Below are positions 25,851 through 34,452 of a stretch of DNA of 64,000 nucleotides, piece after piece. Within the stretch, counting starts at the first letter, position 1; each line of letters opens with the position of its first letter. Source of the stretch: Devosia sp. YR412 (lineage in GTDB: Bacteria > Pseudomonadota > Alphaproteobacteria > Rhizobiales > Devosiaceae); the NCBI RefSeq assembly GCF_900110945.1, contig NZ_FOFL01000002.1, forward strand, positions 922,446 through 986,445, given 5' to 3'. The notes under the pieces are model-generated. The model saw only the letters and a list, made by a program, of their open reading frames with translations, did not search any database and was not told where the DNA came from. The position numbers and the translations under genes are program-made.

Positions 25851-25991
25851 CACCCTCCCCCTTGCGGGGAGGGAGAGCGAGATAGGAGTTAGCACTTGCT
25901 AACTCCGTGATCGAGCCGGGTGGGGGCAGGAGAGCCCCGATATGCAGGCCAGCCGCCCCCCTCCCTGACCCTCCCCGCAAGGGGGAGGGTG
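25851..25991. repeat. inverted REP-type pair with inner hairpin (type A)
   Basis: CACCCTCCCCCTTGCGGGGA at the left returns as an exact reverse complement at 25969-25991 (23 bases in all). Between them GGAGTTAG (25885-25892) and CTAACTCC (25899-25906) form a small stem. The left end overlaps the region just upstream of the UVR gene start. A relative occurs at 41.99 kb. Confidence 0.78.
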
Positions 25992-26001
25992 TCGACTGAA
26001 A

Positions 26002-27579
26002 CTACGTGGCCCCAATAAAAACAGCCATATCGGTTAATGTGGCAGCCTCGCTCGCCGGCTTGTCCCATCGTATCCTACTGATCCGCGGGAACCGCAGCGC
26101 CACCCCCGACTTGTGCCGCGTGCTCTCCTGCGCCGAGTCGAACGCCACTTCGAACACCAGTTCCTTCTTCACCTCGCGCACCGGACCAAACGCCGCCGTC
26201 GTATTGGCGCGGATCCACTTGTCGAGCAGCTTCAGCTCCTCGTCGGTGAAGCCAAAATACGCCTTGCCGATCGGCACGATCTCATTCCCCTTCCACACGC
26301 CGAACGTATAATCGGAATAAAACGAACTCCGCTTGCCATGCCCGCGCTGCGCATACATCAGCACCGCATCCACCACGTTCGGATCGCGCTTCCACTTGAA
26401 CCAATAGCCCTTCGGCCGCCCCGGCACATAGGGCGACGTCCGCAGCTTGATCATCACCCCCTCATGACCATGCTCGTCCGCCCCCTGCCGCCGCTGCGCC
26501 GCCAGATCATCCCAATCGGCAAACGGCAGCATCGGCGAAATATCCAACCGCGTCTGCGGATTCTTCACCAGCCACGCCTCCAGCCGCTTGCGCCGCTCGG
26601 TCCATTCCAGCGTGCGGATATCGTCGCGCCCATCAAACAGCATGTCATAGACCCGGATAAACGCAGGGCTCTCCTTGAGATGCTTTGCCGACGCCACCTT
26701 CTTGTTCAACCGCTGCTGCAAATCATTGAACGAGCCCGCCTCGAAATCCCGGCCCACTAGAAGCTCGCCATCCAGCACCGCCACGCCCGAGACATTCTCC
26801 ACAATGTCCGGAAAGCTCTGCGCAATATCATCGCCCGTCCGCGAAAACAGCGACACCGTCCCCCCGCCCAGCACCAGCTGCACGCGTATCCCGTCCCATT
26901 TCCATTCCGCCGAAAAATCCTCCGGCGCGAACTTGCCGAGGTCCTTCTCCTCATCGATGGGATTGCTCAGCATCAGCGGATGAAACCGCGCCGATTGGTC
27001 GACATCCGGCCGCCCCGCCCTGCCGTCCAGCCAGGCAAACAGATCGAGATAGGGCACTTTCAACCCATGCCACACCTCCTCGATCGCCTGCAGCTCCACC
27101 CCGCTCATGTCGCTCAGCGCCGTCTTGGCCAGCCGCGCCGAAATGCCAATGCGCAGCGCCCCCGTCGCCAGCTTCACCACCGCCCAGCGCTCATTGATCC
27201 CCGCCTGCGTCAGCAGCGCCGCGATCAACTTCGGCAATTCGGCCTTCGAGGTCGTGTTGAACAGCTCGATCAGCTGCGTCAGCGACGGCAGGTCGCTCTG
27301 CTCCCCATGATGCGGCCAGATCAGCGCGATGGTCTCGCCCAAGTCCCCCACATAGTCATAGCTCATCGCAAACAGCGTCGGATCGACCTCGCGCAGCACG
27401 ATGTCTTTCAGCAGCGCCGGCTTCACATTGCGGAAGCTCAGCGCCCCTGTAAGAACCGCCAGCGCATAGCCCCGGTCCGGGTCCGGCGTCTCGCGAAAAT
27501 ACTGCGTCAGCGCCGCCAGCTTGCGCGTCCGCGACGGCGTCAGCGCCAGCAGCTCCAGTAATTGGGCAAAGCGTTTCAT
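26002..27579 (-). CDS. ATP-dependent DNA ligase, DNA-damage-response type
   Basis: 525 residues. The nucleotidyltransferase lysine is K227 in AEWKWDGIRVQ. An alpha-helical DNA-binding domain precedes it (about 1-200) and an OB domain follows (WFKWKRDP, VALRFPRISRIR). This architecture fits the bacterial ligase of the MPE-Exo-Lig-Lhr repair clusters ('cisplatin damage response' ligase) rather than NAD-dependent LigA. It starts four bases inside the exonuclease gene (ATGA), as in those clusters. The helicase and metallophosphoesterase partners are not adjacent. Confidence 0.9.
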   Translation of the reverse strand: MKRFAQLLELLALTPSRTRKLAALTQYFRETPDPDRGYALAVLTGALSFRNVKPALLKDIVLREVDPTLFAMSYDYVGDLGETIALIWPHHGEQSDLPSLTQLIELFNTTSKAELPKLIAALLTQAGINERWAVVKLATGALRIGISARLAKTALSDMSGVELQAIEEVWHGLKVPYLDLFAWLDGRAGRPDVDQSARFHPLMLSNPIDEEKDLGKFAPEDFSAEWKWDGIRVQLVLGGGTVSLFSRTGDDIAQSFPDIVENVSGVAVLDGELLVGRDFEAGSFNDLQQRLNKKVASAKHLKESPAFIRVYDMLFDGRDDIRTLEWTERRKRLEAWLVKNPQTRLDISPMLPFADWDDLAAQRRQGADEHGHEGVMIKLRTSPYVPGRPKGYWFKWKRDPNVVDAVLMYAQRGHGKRSSFYSDYTFGVWKGNEIVPIGKAYFGFTDEELKLLDKWIRANTTAAFGPVREVKKELVFEVAFDSAQESTRHKSGVALRFPRISRIRWDKPASEAATLTDMAVFIGAT

Positions 27580-28583
27580 GCGTCCGCGCCCTCCCCGCCA
27601 TCGTCTTCAAAACCCTGGATATTGAGTGGCTCGGCCTGCAGCCCCTGCGTCTGGCACCAATAGACCAGCGCATCCTCCCGCCCATGCGTCACCCACACGG
27701 TTTTCGCCTTGGTCTCATGCACGGTCTGCTGCAACTCACCCCAGTCGCAGTGGTCCGAAATCACCAGCGGCAATTCCACCAGCGCCTGCCTTGCGCGTTG
27801 CTTGACGCTCATCCAGCCCGAAGCTTGGCACACCACCGGATCGGGAAAGCGCCGGCTCCAACGGTCACGAATGGCCGACGGCGGCGCAATCACGATCTGC
27901 CCCGCCATCTCCGCCTTGACCGTCCCGGTCGCCGGCCGCAGATCCCCCAGCTCGACGCCCAGCTCTTCATACAATTCGCACAGCCGGATCATCGCGCCAT
28001 GCAGATATATCGGCGCATCCCACCCGGCATCCCGCAACAGCCCGATCACCCTTTGCGCCTTGCCCAGCGCATAAGACCCGACCAGATGGCTCCGTTCCGG
28101 CTGGTCCGCCACCGATCTCAGCAGCCGCGCAATTTCCAGATTCGGATGCGGATGCTGAAACACCGGCAGCCCAAACGTCGCCTCGGTGACCAGCAGGTCA
28201 CATTCCACCAGTTCATAGGGCTGCGACGTCCGATCCGGCAGACGCTTGTAATCACCCGTCACGACCACCCGCTGGCCGCGATGCTCCACCAGCACCTGCG
28301 CCGATCCCAGCACATGCCCAGCCGGAAACAACGTGATCGTCACATCGTCAATGTGCAGCGGCACGCCAAAATCCAGCGGCTCGAACTTGCCCGCGCAATC
28401 CTCGCCATAACGCACCTTCATGATGGCGATGGTGTCCGGCGTCGCCAACACCGCCCCATGCCCGCTTCGCGCATGATCGGCATGCCCATGCGTAATAATC
28501 GCCCGCTCCCGCGGCACGCTCGGATCGATGTAAGCGTCGATAGCGCGGATATGCAGATTGCGGTCGAGAACAGGTGTGGCCAT
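27576..28583 (-). CDS. ligase-associated DNA exonuclease (metallo-beta-lactamase fold)
   Basis: 335 residues of the beta-CASP metallo-beta-lactamase nuclease class (SNM1/Apollo-like). The zinc motif is ITHGHADHARSGHG; later histidine/aspartate motifs include LFPAGHVLGSAQV and VVTGDYK. It processes DNA ends for the adjacent ligase. The start at 28583 (MATPVLDRNLHIRA) follows GGAG and matches the family N-terminus; the longer frame begins inside the upstream hairpin. Confidence 0.9.
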   Translation of the reverse strand: MATPVLDRNLHIRAIDAYIDPSVPRERAIITHGHADHARSGHGAVLATPDTIAIMKVRYGEDCAGKFEPLDFGVPLHIDDVTITLFPAGHVLGSAQVLVEHRGQRVVVTGDYKRLPDRTSQPYELVECDLLVTEATFGLPVFQHPHPNLEIARLLRSVADQPERSHLVGSYALGKAQRVIGLLRDAGWDAPIYLHGAMIRLCELYEELGVELGDLRPATGTVKAEMAGQIVIAPPSAIRDRWSRRFPDPVVCQASGWMSVKQRARQALVELPLVISDHCDWGELQQTVHETKAKTVWVTHGREDALVYWCQTQGLQAEPLNIQGFEDDGGEGADA

Positions 28584-28600
28584 GGCACTCCTAACGCAAC

Positions 28601-28630
28601 AAAGGGGACGGCGGTTCAGCCGCCCCCTTT
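28601..28630 (-). terminator. hairpin after the M16 protease gene
   Basis: AAAGGGGACGGC and GCCGCCCCCTTT form an imperfect stem between the protease stop and the exonuclease start. It probably separates the two minus-strand transcripts. Confidence 0.6.
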
Positions 28631-28680
28631 GCTGGAGCAAAACTAGCTTTGGGCCGCGTCAGCCTCTGTCAGCAGATGCC

Positions 28681-31587
28681 TCACATGACCTTCGTCACAT
28701 CCAGCAATCCCGGCCGTTGCTCATTCGCTGCCGTAATCGCCGCTTCCCCGCCCAGCACCACCACATGCCCATGCCGCGCCACGGCATCCACCGCATCCGC
28801 CATGCGCTTGAAGTCGGCGCCGGTGGTGCCAAGGATTTCGTCGCGCCGCTGCTGGCGCAGAGCATCGGTCATGCCGGTCAGCTGCCGCCACATCGACGAA
28901 TAGCCCTTGGCATCGGGGAATTCATAACCGTCCACATCGCCGATCACCCCGATGATCGAGCGCGTCAGATCATTCTCGCCAATCCCGGCATTCAGCGCCT
29001 TGCTCGCCCCGTCATAGGCATCCAGCGTCTTCAGCAGGTTGGGATCGCGATAGGAAAGGAAGGAAAAATTGCCCGAGGTCAGGTCGAACCGGCTCGACCC
29101 GCCATAGGCCCCGCCCTGCACGCGCACCTTGTCCCAGAGATAGGTCGTGTTGAGGAATTTCAGCACCACCGCCGAAGCCCCGGTCAGATCAAAACCCAGC
29201 GCCCGCAGATTGGCGCCTTTGCCAACATAATTGACCTGCGCCGGAATGATCAGCCCTTCCGACTTCGGACGGAAATCCACCGCCCAGTCGGCAAAGGCAA
29301 AATCGCCATTCGGCAGGCGGGTGAGGAAGCTCTCGATCTCGCCCTTGGCCCGTTCCCACAAAGCGCCATCGGCCGTGACATTGACCACCATGCGCCCGCG
29401 GTTGAACAGCGTGTCGCGAATGCGCAGCAGCGCCGCCGCAACGCCATCCCAGTCGCTATCCACCCGCTTCACCAAGTCACGGATAAACTGCAGATAGCTG
29501 ACGCCGCCCAATTGCTCGGCAATCCAGCTTGCCTCGGTCAGGCCCGACTTCAGCCGCGTATCGACAATGGCATTGCCGCTCGGCACCAGCCGCGCCTCAA
29601 AGCCCGCCTTCTCCTCCAGCGCCATCTGCTTGAAGCGTTCGCGATTATCCAGCCGCGCGTCGAGCAGCACATCGCCCATGATATCAAGCATTTCTTCGAT
29701 CTTGTCCGGCACTGCCTTGCCCGAGAGGAAGAACCACGCCGCACTGCCATCGCTGCCGTGCCGCGCCGACAGGGCCCGGTGCTGCGCAATGCCGCCGGTC
29801 GAGCGCCCGATGCGCTGCGTCAGCGAGACGAAATCTTCCTTGCTTGTCCCGGTCTGCAGCAGCGCCCGGCCAAACAGCGGCAGATAGGGCAGCAACTCCT
29901 TGTCCAGCACATGCAGGTCGAAGCCGAAATCGAGGTAGAGTATCCCCAGCGTCGGCAGGTCATGATAGAACAGCCGCGCATCGCCCAGCCGGCCGACTTC
30001 GATCGGCGTCTGACGCGACTCCTTGGGCAAATCCGCCAGTGTCAGCGTCGGAATCTTCGCCAGCAGCGCCGGATCGTCCACCTCTTCCTGCAGCGCCTTG
30101 AGCTTTGCCGTTTCGGCAACCGTCGCTTCCAGCGCCGCCTCATCCAGCGTTGCGCGCACACCCGCCAGGATTTCTGCTTCCTTGTCGGCCTCGCGCTTGC
30201 CCTGTTCTGGATCGGCGCTCAGCGTCACCGTGGTGCGATGCATGTTGTCGATGAACAGCCGGCGGATTTCGCTCTCGAAATGCCCCTTGGCAGCTTTCTC
30301 CTTGAGCGCCGTCAGCGCCTCTTCGAAATGCAGCGCCGCCAGCGGATCGCCCTCATGCAGCCAGGTCCCCAGCGCATTGAACATATAGACCATGCCGCGC
30401 GGGTAGCCGCCGGTATTGTTCTCGCGCAGCGAAAACTCGAATGTATTGATCGTCGCCTCGATCTGATCGGCAGCAAAGCCCGCTTCGGCAATCTTGCCCA
30501 GCTCGGACAGGATCAGCGCCTCGACCTTGTCCGCATCGGCCGGGTCGATCCCCTTCATGCCAAAGCTCGCCATCGGCTGCCGCAGGCCCGAGCCGATACC
30601 GCCACCGGTCATGCCCTCGCCCAAGCCGCTCTCGGTCAGCGCCTTGCGCAGCGGCGCCGCCGGATTGCCCGCCAGCAGATAGCTCAGCATGCCATGGCTC
30701 AGCGCTTCGGTCCGGTCGGCCGGCGGGTCGATCATCCAGTTGACCGAAATCATCCCGTCGCGCGCCTTGCCCTCATCCCTGGTGCCGGCATAGGTCGCGA
30801 CGATCGAACGTGGCGCGTTGAAGCGCGGCTGCAGCTTCACCTCCGCATCGACCGGCGCCCGCTCGAACTGGCTGAAATAGGCATCGAGAATATCCAGCCG
30901 CTCGGCCGCATTGTCATCGCCGGAGAAAAACGCCCGTGTATTGCTCGGGTGATAGAAGGTCTGGTGGAAGCTTTTGAACTGCTGGTAGGTCAGTTCCGGA
31001 ATGGCCTTCGGGTCACCGCCCGAGCTTTTGCCATAGGTCACGTCCGGATAAAGCGAGCGCTGCGCAATATCGCGCATCACCGCGTCGGGCGATGAAAACA
31101 CGCCCTTCATCTCGTTGAACACCACGCCCTTGTAGACCAGCGGCGACGCCGTATCTTCCAGCTCGTAATGCCAGCCTTCCTGCCGGAACGTATCTTCGGT
31201 GATCAGCGGGAAAAACACCGCGTCGAGATACACATCGACGAGATTGTAGAAGTCCTTGAGGTTCTGGCTGGCCACCGGATAGGCCGTCTTGTCCGGAAAA
31301 GTCATGGCATTGAGGAAGGTGTTGAGCGAGCCCTTGATCAGCTCCACAAAGGGCTTCTTGACCGGATATTTCCGGCTCCCGCACAGCACCGAATGCTCAA
31401 GAATATGCGCAATACCGGTCGAATCCTCGGGCGGCGTCTTGAAGGTAATGCCGAACACCTTGTTCTCGTCGTCATTGACGAGGCTCAGCACCTCCGCCCC
31501 GGTCTTTATGTGCCGGAACAACTGCGCCTGAGAATTCACCTCCGCGATATGTTCGTCACGGATCAGTTCAAAGGCAGGATGGGACAT
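28681..31587 (-). CDS. M16C peptidase (presequence protease-like)
   Basis: 968 residues, the length of PreP-type clamshell zinc proteases. The inverted zinc motif HxxEH is H61-I-L-E64-H65 in GIAHILEHSVLCGSRKYP, followed by KGSLNTFLNAMTFPDKTAYP. A second, inactive M16 half follows after a helical hinge. It degrades unstructured peptides inside a closed chamber. There is no signal peptide, so it is probably cytoplasmic. The start at 31587 (MSHPAFELI) was chosen; the 16-codon upstream extension has no homology-like sequence. Confidence 0.92.
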   Translation of the reverse strand: MSHPAFELIRDEHIAEVNSQAQLFRHIKTGAEVLSLVNDDENKVFGITFKTPPEDSTGIAHILEHSVLCGSRKYPVKKPFVELIKGSLNTFLNAMTFPDKTAYPVASQNLKDFYNLVDVYLDAVFFPLITEDTFRQEGWHYELEDTASPLVYKGVVFNEMKGVFSSPDAVMRDIAQRSLYPDVTYGKSSGGDPKAIPELTYQQFKSFHQTFYHPSNTRAFFSGDDNAAERLDILDAYFSQFERAPVDAEVKLQPRFNAPRSIVATYAGTRDEGKARDGMISVNWMIDPPADRTEALSHGMLSYLLAGNPAAPLRKALTESGLGEGMTGGGIGSGLRQPMASFGMKGIDPADADKVEALILSELGKIAEAGFAADQIEATINTFEFSLRENNTGGYPRGMVYMFNALGTWLHEGDPLAALHFEEALTALKEKAAKGHFESEIRRLFIDNMHRTTVTLSADPEQGKREADKEAEILAGVRATLDEAALEATVAETAKLKALQEEVDDPALLAKIPTLTLADLPKESRQTPIEVGRLGDARLFYHDLPTLGILYLDFGFDLHVLDKELLPYLPLFGRALLQTGTSKEDFVSLTQRIGRSTGGIAQHRALSARHGSDGSAAWFFLSGKAVPDKIEEMLDIMGDVLLDARLDNRERFKQMALEEKAGFEARLVPSGNAIVDTRLKSGLTEASWIAEQLGGVSYLQFIRDLVKRVDSDWDGVAAALLRIRDTLFNRGRMVVNVTADGALWERAKGEIESFLTRLPNGDFAFADWAVDFRPKSEGLIIPAQVNYVGKGANLRALGFDLTGASAVVLKFLNTTYLWDKVRVQGGAYGGSSRFDLTSGNFSFLSYRDPNLLKTLDAYDGASKALNAGIGENDLTRSIIGVIGDVDGYEFPDAKGYSSMWRQLTGMTDALRQQRRDEILGTTGADFKRMADAVDAVARHGHVVVLGGEAAITAANEQRPGLLDVTKVM

Positions 31588-31666
31588 GAAGCTACTCGGC
31601 TGGACTAATCTATTGATCCACAAGGTAAGGATCAAAATCGCGATAAGCTAGAGGCACGCTGTTGGT

Positions 31667-31698
31667 TTGACAAAGTGTACATATATCATGTACACTTT
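31667..31698 (+). promoter_or_regulatory. brnTA promoter and BrnA operator
   Basis: TTGACA (31667-31672) and TACACT (31691-31696) are 18 bases apart. A palindrome with perfect 11-base arms, AAAGTGTACAT (31672-31682) and ATGTACACTTT (31688-31698), fills the spacer and the -10. Bound repressor would block RNA polymerase. Confidence 0.78.
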
Positions 31699-31725
31699 TG
31701 GTCTCTTGGCTGTGTGTGGGGGCAC

Positions 31726-32028
31726 ATGGACTACGAGTGGGACGAGCACAAGCGGCGAACCAATATCGAGAAGCATGACGTCGACCTGCTCGACGCAGTG
31801 CTGATTTTCGAGCAATGGGTTCTCACCGAGCCAGACGATCGGTTCGATTATGGTGAGGCCCGGTACAGGTCGACCGGCTTCGTCGAAACGGAGTGCTATG
31901 TCGTCATCCACACGGATCGGAACGGCATCACACGGCTAATTTCTGCCTGGAAAGGTGGCCAACGTGACCGAAGAAAATATCAAGCGCGCTACTCTCGCCG
32001 AAATACGGGCGATGAAAGACAGGGGTGA
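31726..32028 (+). CDS. brnT: BrnT family ribonuclease toxin
   Basis: 100 residues of the BrnT family (RelE-like fold): MDYEWDEHKRRTNIEKHDVD, then DAVLIFEQ and the C-terminal RLISAWKGGQRDRRKY. BrnT toxins cleave RNA and stop translation. The ATG at 31726 is the first start after the promoter/operator. As usual for this family the toxin gene precedes the antitoxin gene. The next gene overlaps by about 74 bases. Confidence 0.88.
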   Translation: MDYEWDEHKRRTNIEKHDVDLLDAVLIFEQWVLTEPDDRFDYGEARYRSTGFVETECYVVIHTDRNGITRLISAWKGGQRDRRKYQARYSRRNTGDERQG

Positions 32029-32290
32029 AATCTACCATAACCCCAATGCACCCGAAGGCCCCGAGCTGGGTGACGAATTCTGGAAGAATGCCGTCTGGGT
32101 CGATCCCCAAGGCAAGACTTCGGTTCATCTCAAGCTCGATACCGATGTTTTCTTCTTCTTCAAACGTCAGGGCAAAGGCCACATTACCCGTATGCAGGAC
32201 GTGCTCAAGGCCTATGTGAGGGCGCATCAGGCCGCCGAGGAGAAAGAGGTCGGTAGCGCAGGAAAAAAACCCACCCGCCGCGCTGGTTAG
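31955..32290 (+). CDS. brnA: BrnA family antitoxin
   Basis: 111 residues. The C-terminal part is the ribbon-helix-helix: the strand VHLKLDTDVFFFF, then QGKGHITRMQDVLKAYVRAH. The N-terminal NAPEGPELGDEFWKNAVWV region is the toxin-binding segment. The start is GTG at 31955 or GTG at 31964; both lie inside brnT. A basic tail (GKKPTRRAG) extends beyond the usual end. BrnA represses the operon through the upstream palindrome. Confidence 0.87.
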   Translation: MANVTEENIKRATLAEIRAMKDRGEIYHNPNAPEGPELGDEFWKNAVWVDPQGKTSVHLKLDTDVFFFFKRQGKGHITRMQDVLKAYVRAHQAAEEKEVGSAGKKPTRRAG

Positions 32291-32330
32291 CCTCTACTCT
32301 CTTCATGATAAGAGACGGCTGTGGGTGAGG

Positions 32331-32470
32331 TGGAGCTTGCTGCTCCATCAACCTGACGGCAGGGCCGCTGAAGTCGCCCCACCCACAGACTTCCCTTCTC
32401 CCCTCGAGGGAGAAGGTGCCCCAAGGGACACCGAATTCGCTAAAGCGAATTTCGGTTTGGTATGAGGGGG
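32331..32470. repeat. cluster of small palindromes after brnA
   Basis: Contains GTGGGTGAGG with a later CCCCACCCAC, TTCTCCCCTCGAGGGAGAAG, and ACCGAA-TTCGCT with AGCGAA-TTTCGGT. These are REP-like units. No gene is visible between brnA and the aldo/keto reductase. Confidence 0.55.
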
Positions 32471-32485
32471 CGCGCTGACAAAGCC

Positions 32486-33460
32486 TCAGATCCCGCCCCG
32501 CACCTCCGGCTTCACATCCTTCTCATACCACTCCGACAACTGTCCCATCAGCGCCGGAAACAGGCTCTTCTGCCCGCTCGCCGCGACATTGTCCGCCAAT
32601 TGCTCCGGCTTGCTCACCCCGGCAATAATCGTACTTACCTGTGGATGATCCAGGATCCAGCGCAGCGCAAACTGGCTCATCGGCAGCGCTTCCGGCGCCA
32701 GCCCGCGCAATTCGCCCACCAGCTCGACGCCCCGCTCGAACGGTATCCCCGAAAACGTCTCGCCCACCGAAAACGCCTGCCCGTCGGCATTGTAGCTCCG
32801 ATGATCGCTTTCATCGAAGCGCGTCGCCTTGTCGTATTTCCCGCTCAGCAGTCCGCTCGCCAGCGGCAGCCGCACGATGATCCCCACATCGCGCTCCGCC
32901 GCCTTGGGTAGCAGCGCCTTGGCCGCATCCTGGCGGAACAGGTTGAAGATGATCTGCAGCGTCGCACAGCCCGGCTGCTCGAGGCAGATCAGCCCCTCCT
33001 TGATGGTCTCGACGCTGGCGCCCCAATGCCGCACCAGACCCTCGGCCTTCAGCTCATCCATCCAGCCAAAGATCTGCCCGTCGCGCAAAACTTCCGTCGG
33101 CACGCAATGCAATTGCGCCAGGTCGAGGCTAGCCACGCCCAGCCGTTCGGCAGACGCCACGAGGCTCGCCCGCACGCCGTCCTTGGAATAGTTATCCGGA
33201 AACAGCCCGCTGCCGCGCCCCAGCTTGGTCGCCACATGCACGCCCGCGGCCTTCTCATGCGCGCCGATCCGGCTTTCGCTCAACCCGCCGCCATAGACAT
33301 CGGCCGTATCCCAGAAGGTCACGCCGGCATCGTTCGCTGCATCGAGGATTTCGCTCGCCGTCTCGTCGCCCACCGGGCCGAAATCCCCGCCCAGCTGCCA
33401 GCAGCCCAGCCCGATTTCGCTGACGTCATAACCCGTCTTGCCCAGCCGCCGTGTCTTCAT
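32486..33460 (-). CDS. aldo/keto reductase
   Basis: 324 residues with the AKR barrel: KTRRLGKTGYDVSEIGLGCW at the start, FWDTADVYGGGLSE (active-site Asp-Tyr), HVATKLGRG with the lysine, and the C-terminal LRWILDHPQVSTIIAGVS with the NADPH-binding region. The usual catalytic histidine region reads QLHCVP. Substrate unknown. AAGGAT precedes the start. It stands alone on the minus strand. Confidence 0.9.
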   Translation of the reverse strand: MKTRRLGKTGYDVSEIGLGCWQLGGDFGPVGDETASEILDAANDAGVTFWDTADVYGGGLSESRIGAHEKAAGVHVATKLGRGSGLFPDNYSKDGVRASLVASAERLGVASLDLAQLHCVPTEVLRDGQIFGWMDELKAEGLVRHWGASVETIKEGLICLEQPGCATLQIIFNLFRQDAAKALLPKAAERDVGIIVRLPLASGLLSGKYDKATRFDESDHRSYNADGQAFSVGETFSGIPFERGVELVGELRGLAPEALPMSQFALRWILDHPQVSTIIAGVSKPEQLADNVAASGQKSLFPALMGQLSEWYEKDVKPEVRGGI

Positions 33461-33572
33461 CGCTCATATCCTTGTGTCACGCGCGCCGCGAATACGCGCA
33501 GGCGCAATGAGATAATGGCCGGAAGCGCCACTCGATCCACGGCAAACCACGCCCGCAGCGTTTCAGCCAAAA

Positions 33573-34250
33573 CTACTCAAAATAATCGGGGTGCGCCGCG
33601 ATGGTCTGGCTTAATAGTACCTCGGCCCGGGCGAGATGCGCCCGCATCGCCGCTTCCGCTGCCGCCGCATCCGCCGCCACCACCGCGGCCACGATCACCT
33701 TGTGCTCGCTGATCGCCAGCTGCGACGACGATGAGCCCAGCGTCAGATAGCGCACCCGGTCCAGCTGCATCTTGTGATCATCGATCAGCTGCCACGCATA
33801 TTCAACGCCGGTCAGCCGCGCCAGCGTCCGATGAAACAGCTCGTCCAGCGTATGAAACCGCCGGCTGTCATTGGCGCTCGACGCCGCTTCCTGCTCGGCA
33901 ATCAGCTCACCCAGCACGCGGCCGGCTTCCCCGCCGCCATTGCCCGCCAGCCTCCGGATGATTTCCACCTCGATCGACTCGCGGATGAACCGGCTCTGCC
34001 GCACGCCTTCCGGCGAAATCTTTTTCACCACCGTAGCGCGCTTGGGCCGGATCAGCAGCAGCCCCTGCTGCGCCAGCCGGATGAAGGCCTCGCGTACTGG
34101 CTGCCGCGACACGCCATAGCGCCCGGCAATATCGCTTTCCGAAATCACGTCGCCCGGCTTGAGCGCCATGGTGACGATGTCATCGCGCAGCGCGCCAACC
34201 ACGCGCAGCGCCATGGTTTCTTCCCCGATGTCGGACACGCTGGCACCCAT
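33573..34250 (-). CDS. GntR (FadR-type) transcriptional regulator
   Basis: 225 residues. The winged helix is at about residues 12-75: LRDDIVTMALKPGDVISESD and YGVSRQPVREAFIRLAQQGLL. An all-helical FCD-type effector domain follows, with RFHTLDELFHRTLARL and SEHKVIVAAV histidines that usually bind a metal. The start at 34250 follows GGAG; a longer frame upstream is unsupported. It is divergent from a Gfo/Idh oxidoreductase and probably controls it. The effector is likely a sugar acid or similar. Confidence 0.88.
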   Translation of the reverse strand: MGASVSDIGEETMALRVVGALRDDIVTMALKPGDVISESDIAGRYGVSRQPVREAFIRLAQQGLLLIRPKRATVVKKISPEGVRQSRFIRESIEVEIIRRLAGNGGGEAGRVLGELIAEQEAASSANDSRRFHTLDELFHRTLARLTGVEYAWQLIDDHKMQLDRVRYLTLGSSSSQLAISEHKVIVAAVVAADAAAAEAAMRAHLARAEVLLSQTIAAHPDYFE

Positions 34251-34377
34251 TTCGCTGATTCTCCAATCCGACCATGGGACCATCCCCCGCCCGCCGCGCC
34301 CGCTGATTTTGCGCTTCCACAGGAATATGGGCTGCGCCGCGCTCGTCAGCTGCAAACAAACGATACCCTTTTCCAAT

Positions 34378-34401
34378 CTTGTATGGTAGATGCCATGCAA
34401 G
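34378..34401. promoter_or_regulatory. candidate GntR operator
   Basis: CTTGTATGG and CCATGCAAG (eight of nine positions complementary) flank a six-base spacer, midway between the divergent gntR and oxidoreductase starts. The core TGGT...CCA fits FadR-type operators. Confidence 0.6.
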
Positions 34402-34452
34402 CCCCGTTCGGGGATGCCAACCCTTGCCTGGATCGAGACTGGAGACAATCGA

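Noticed and set aside
25851..25991. Possible CRISPR-like repeat array
   Set aside because: Only two inverted units with one small inner stem. No regularly spaced direct repeats and no cas genes; it is a REP-type element.
31587..31635. A 16-codon N-terminal extension on the M16 protease as a targeting peptide
   Set aside because: It lacks a signal-peptide pattern and lies in the gap before brnTA; the internal start gives the usual family N-terminus.
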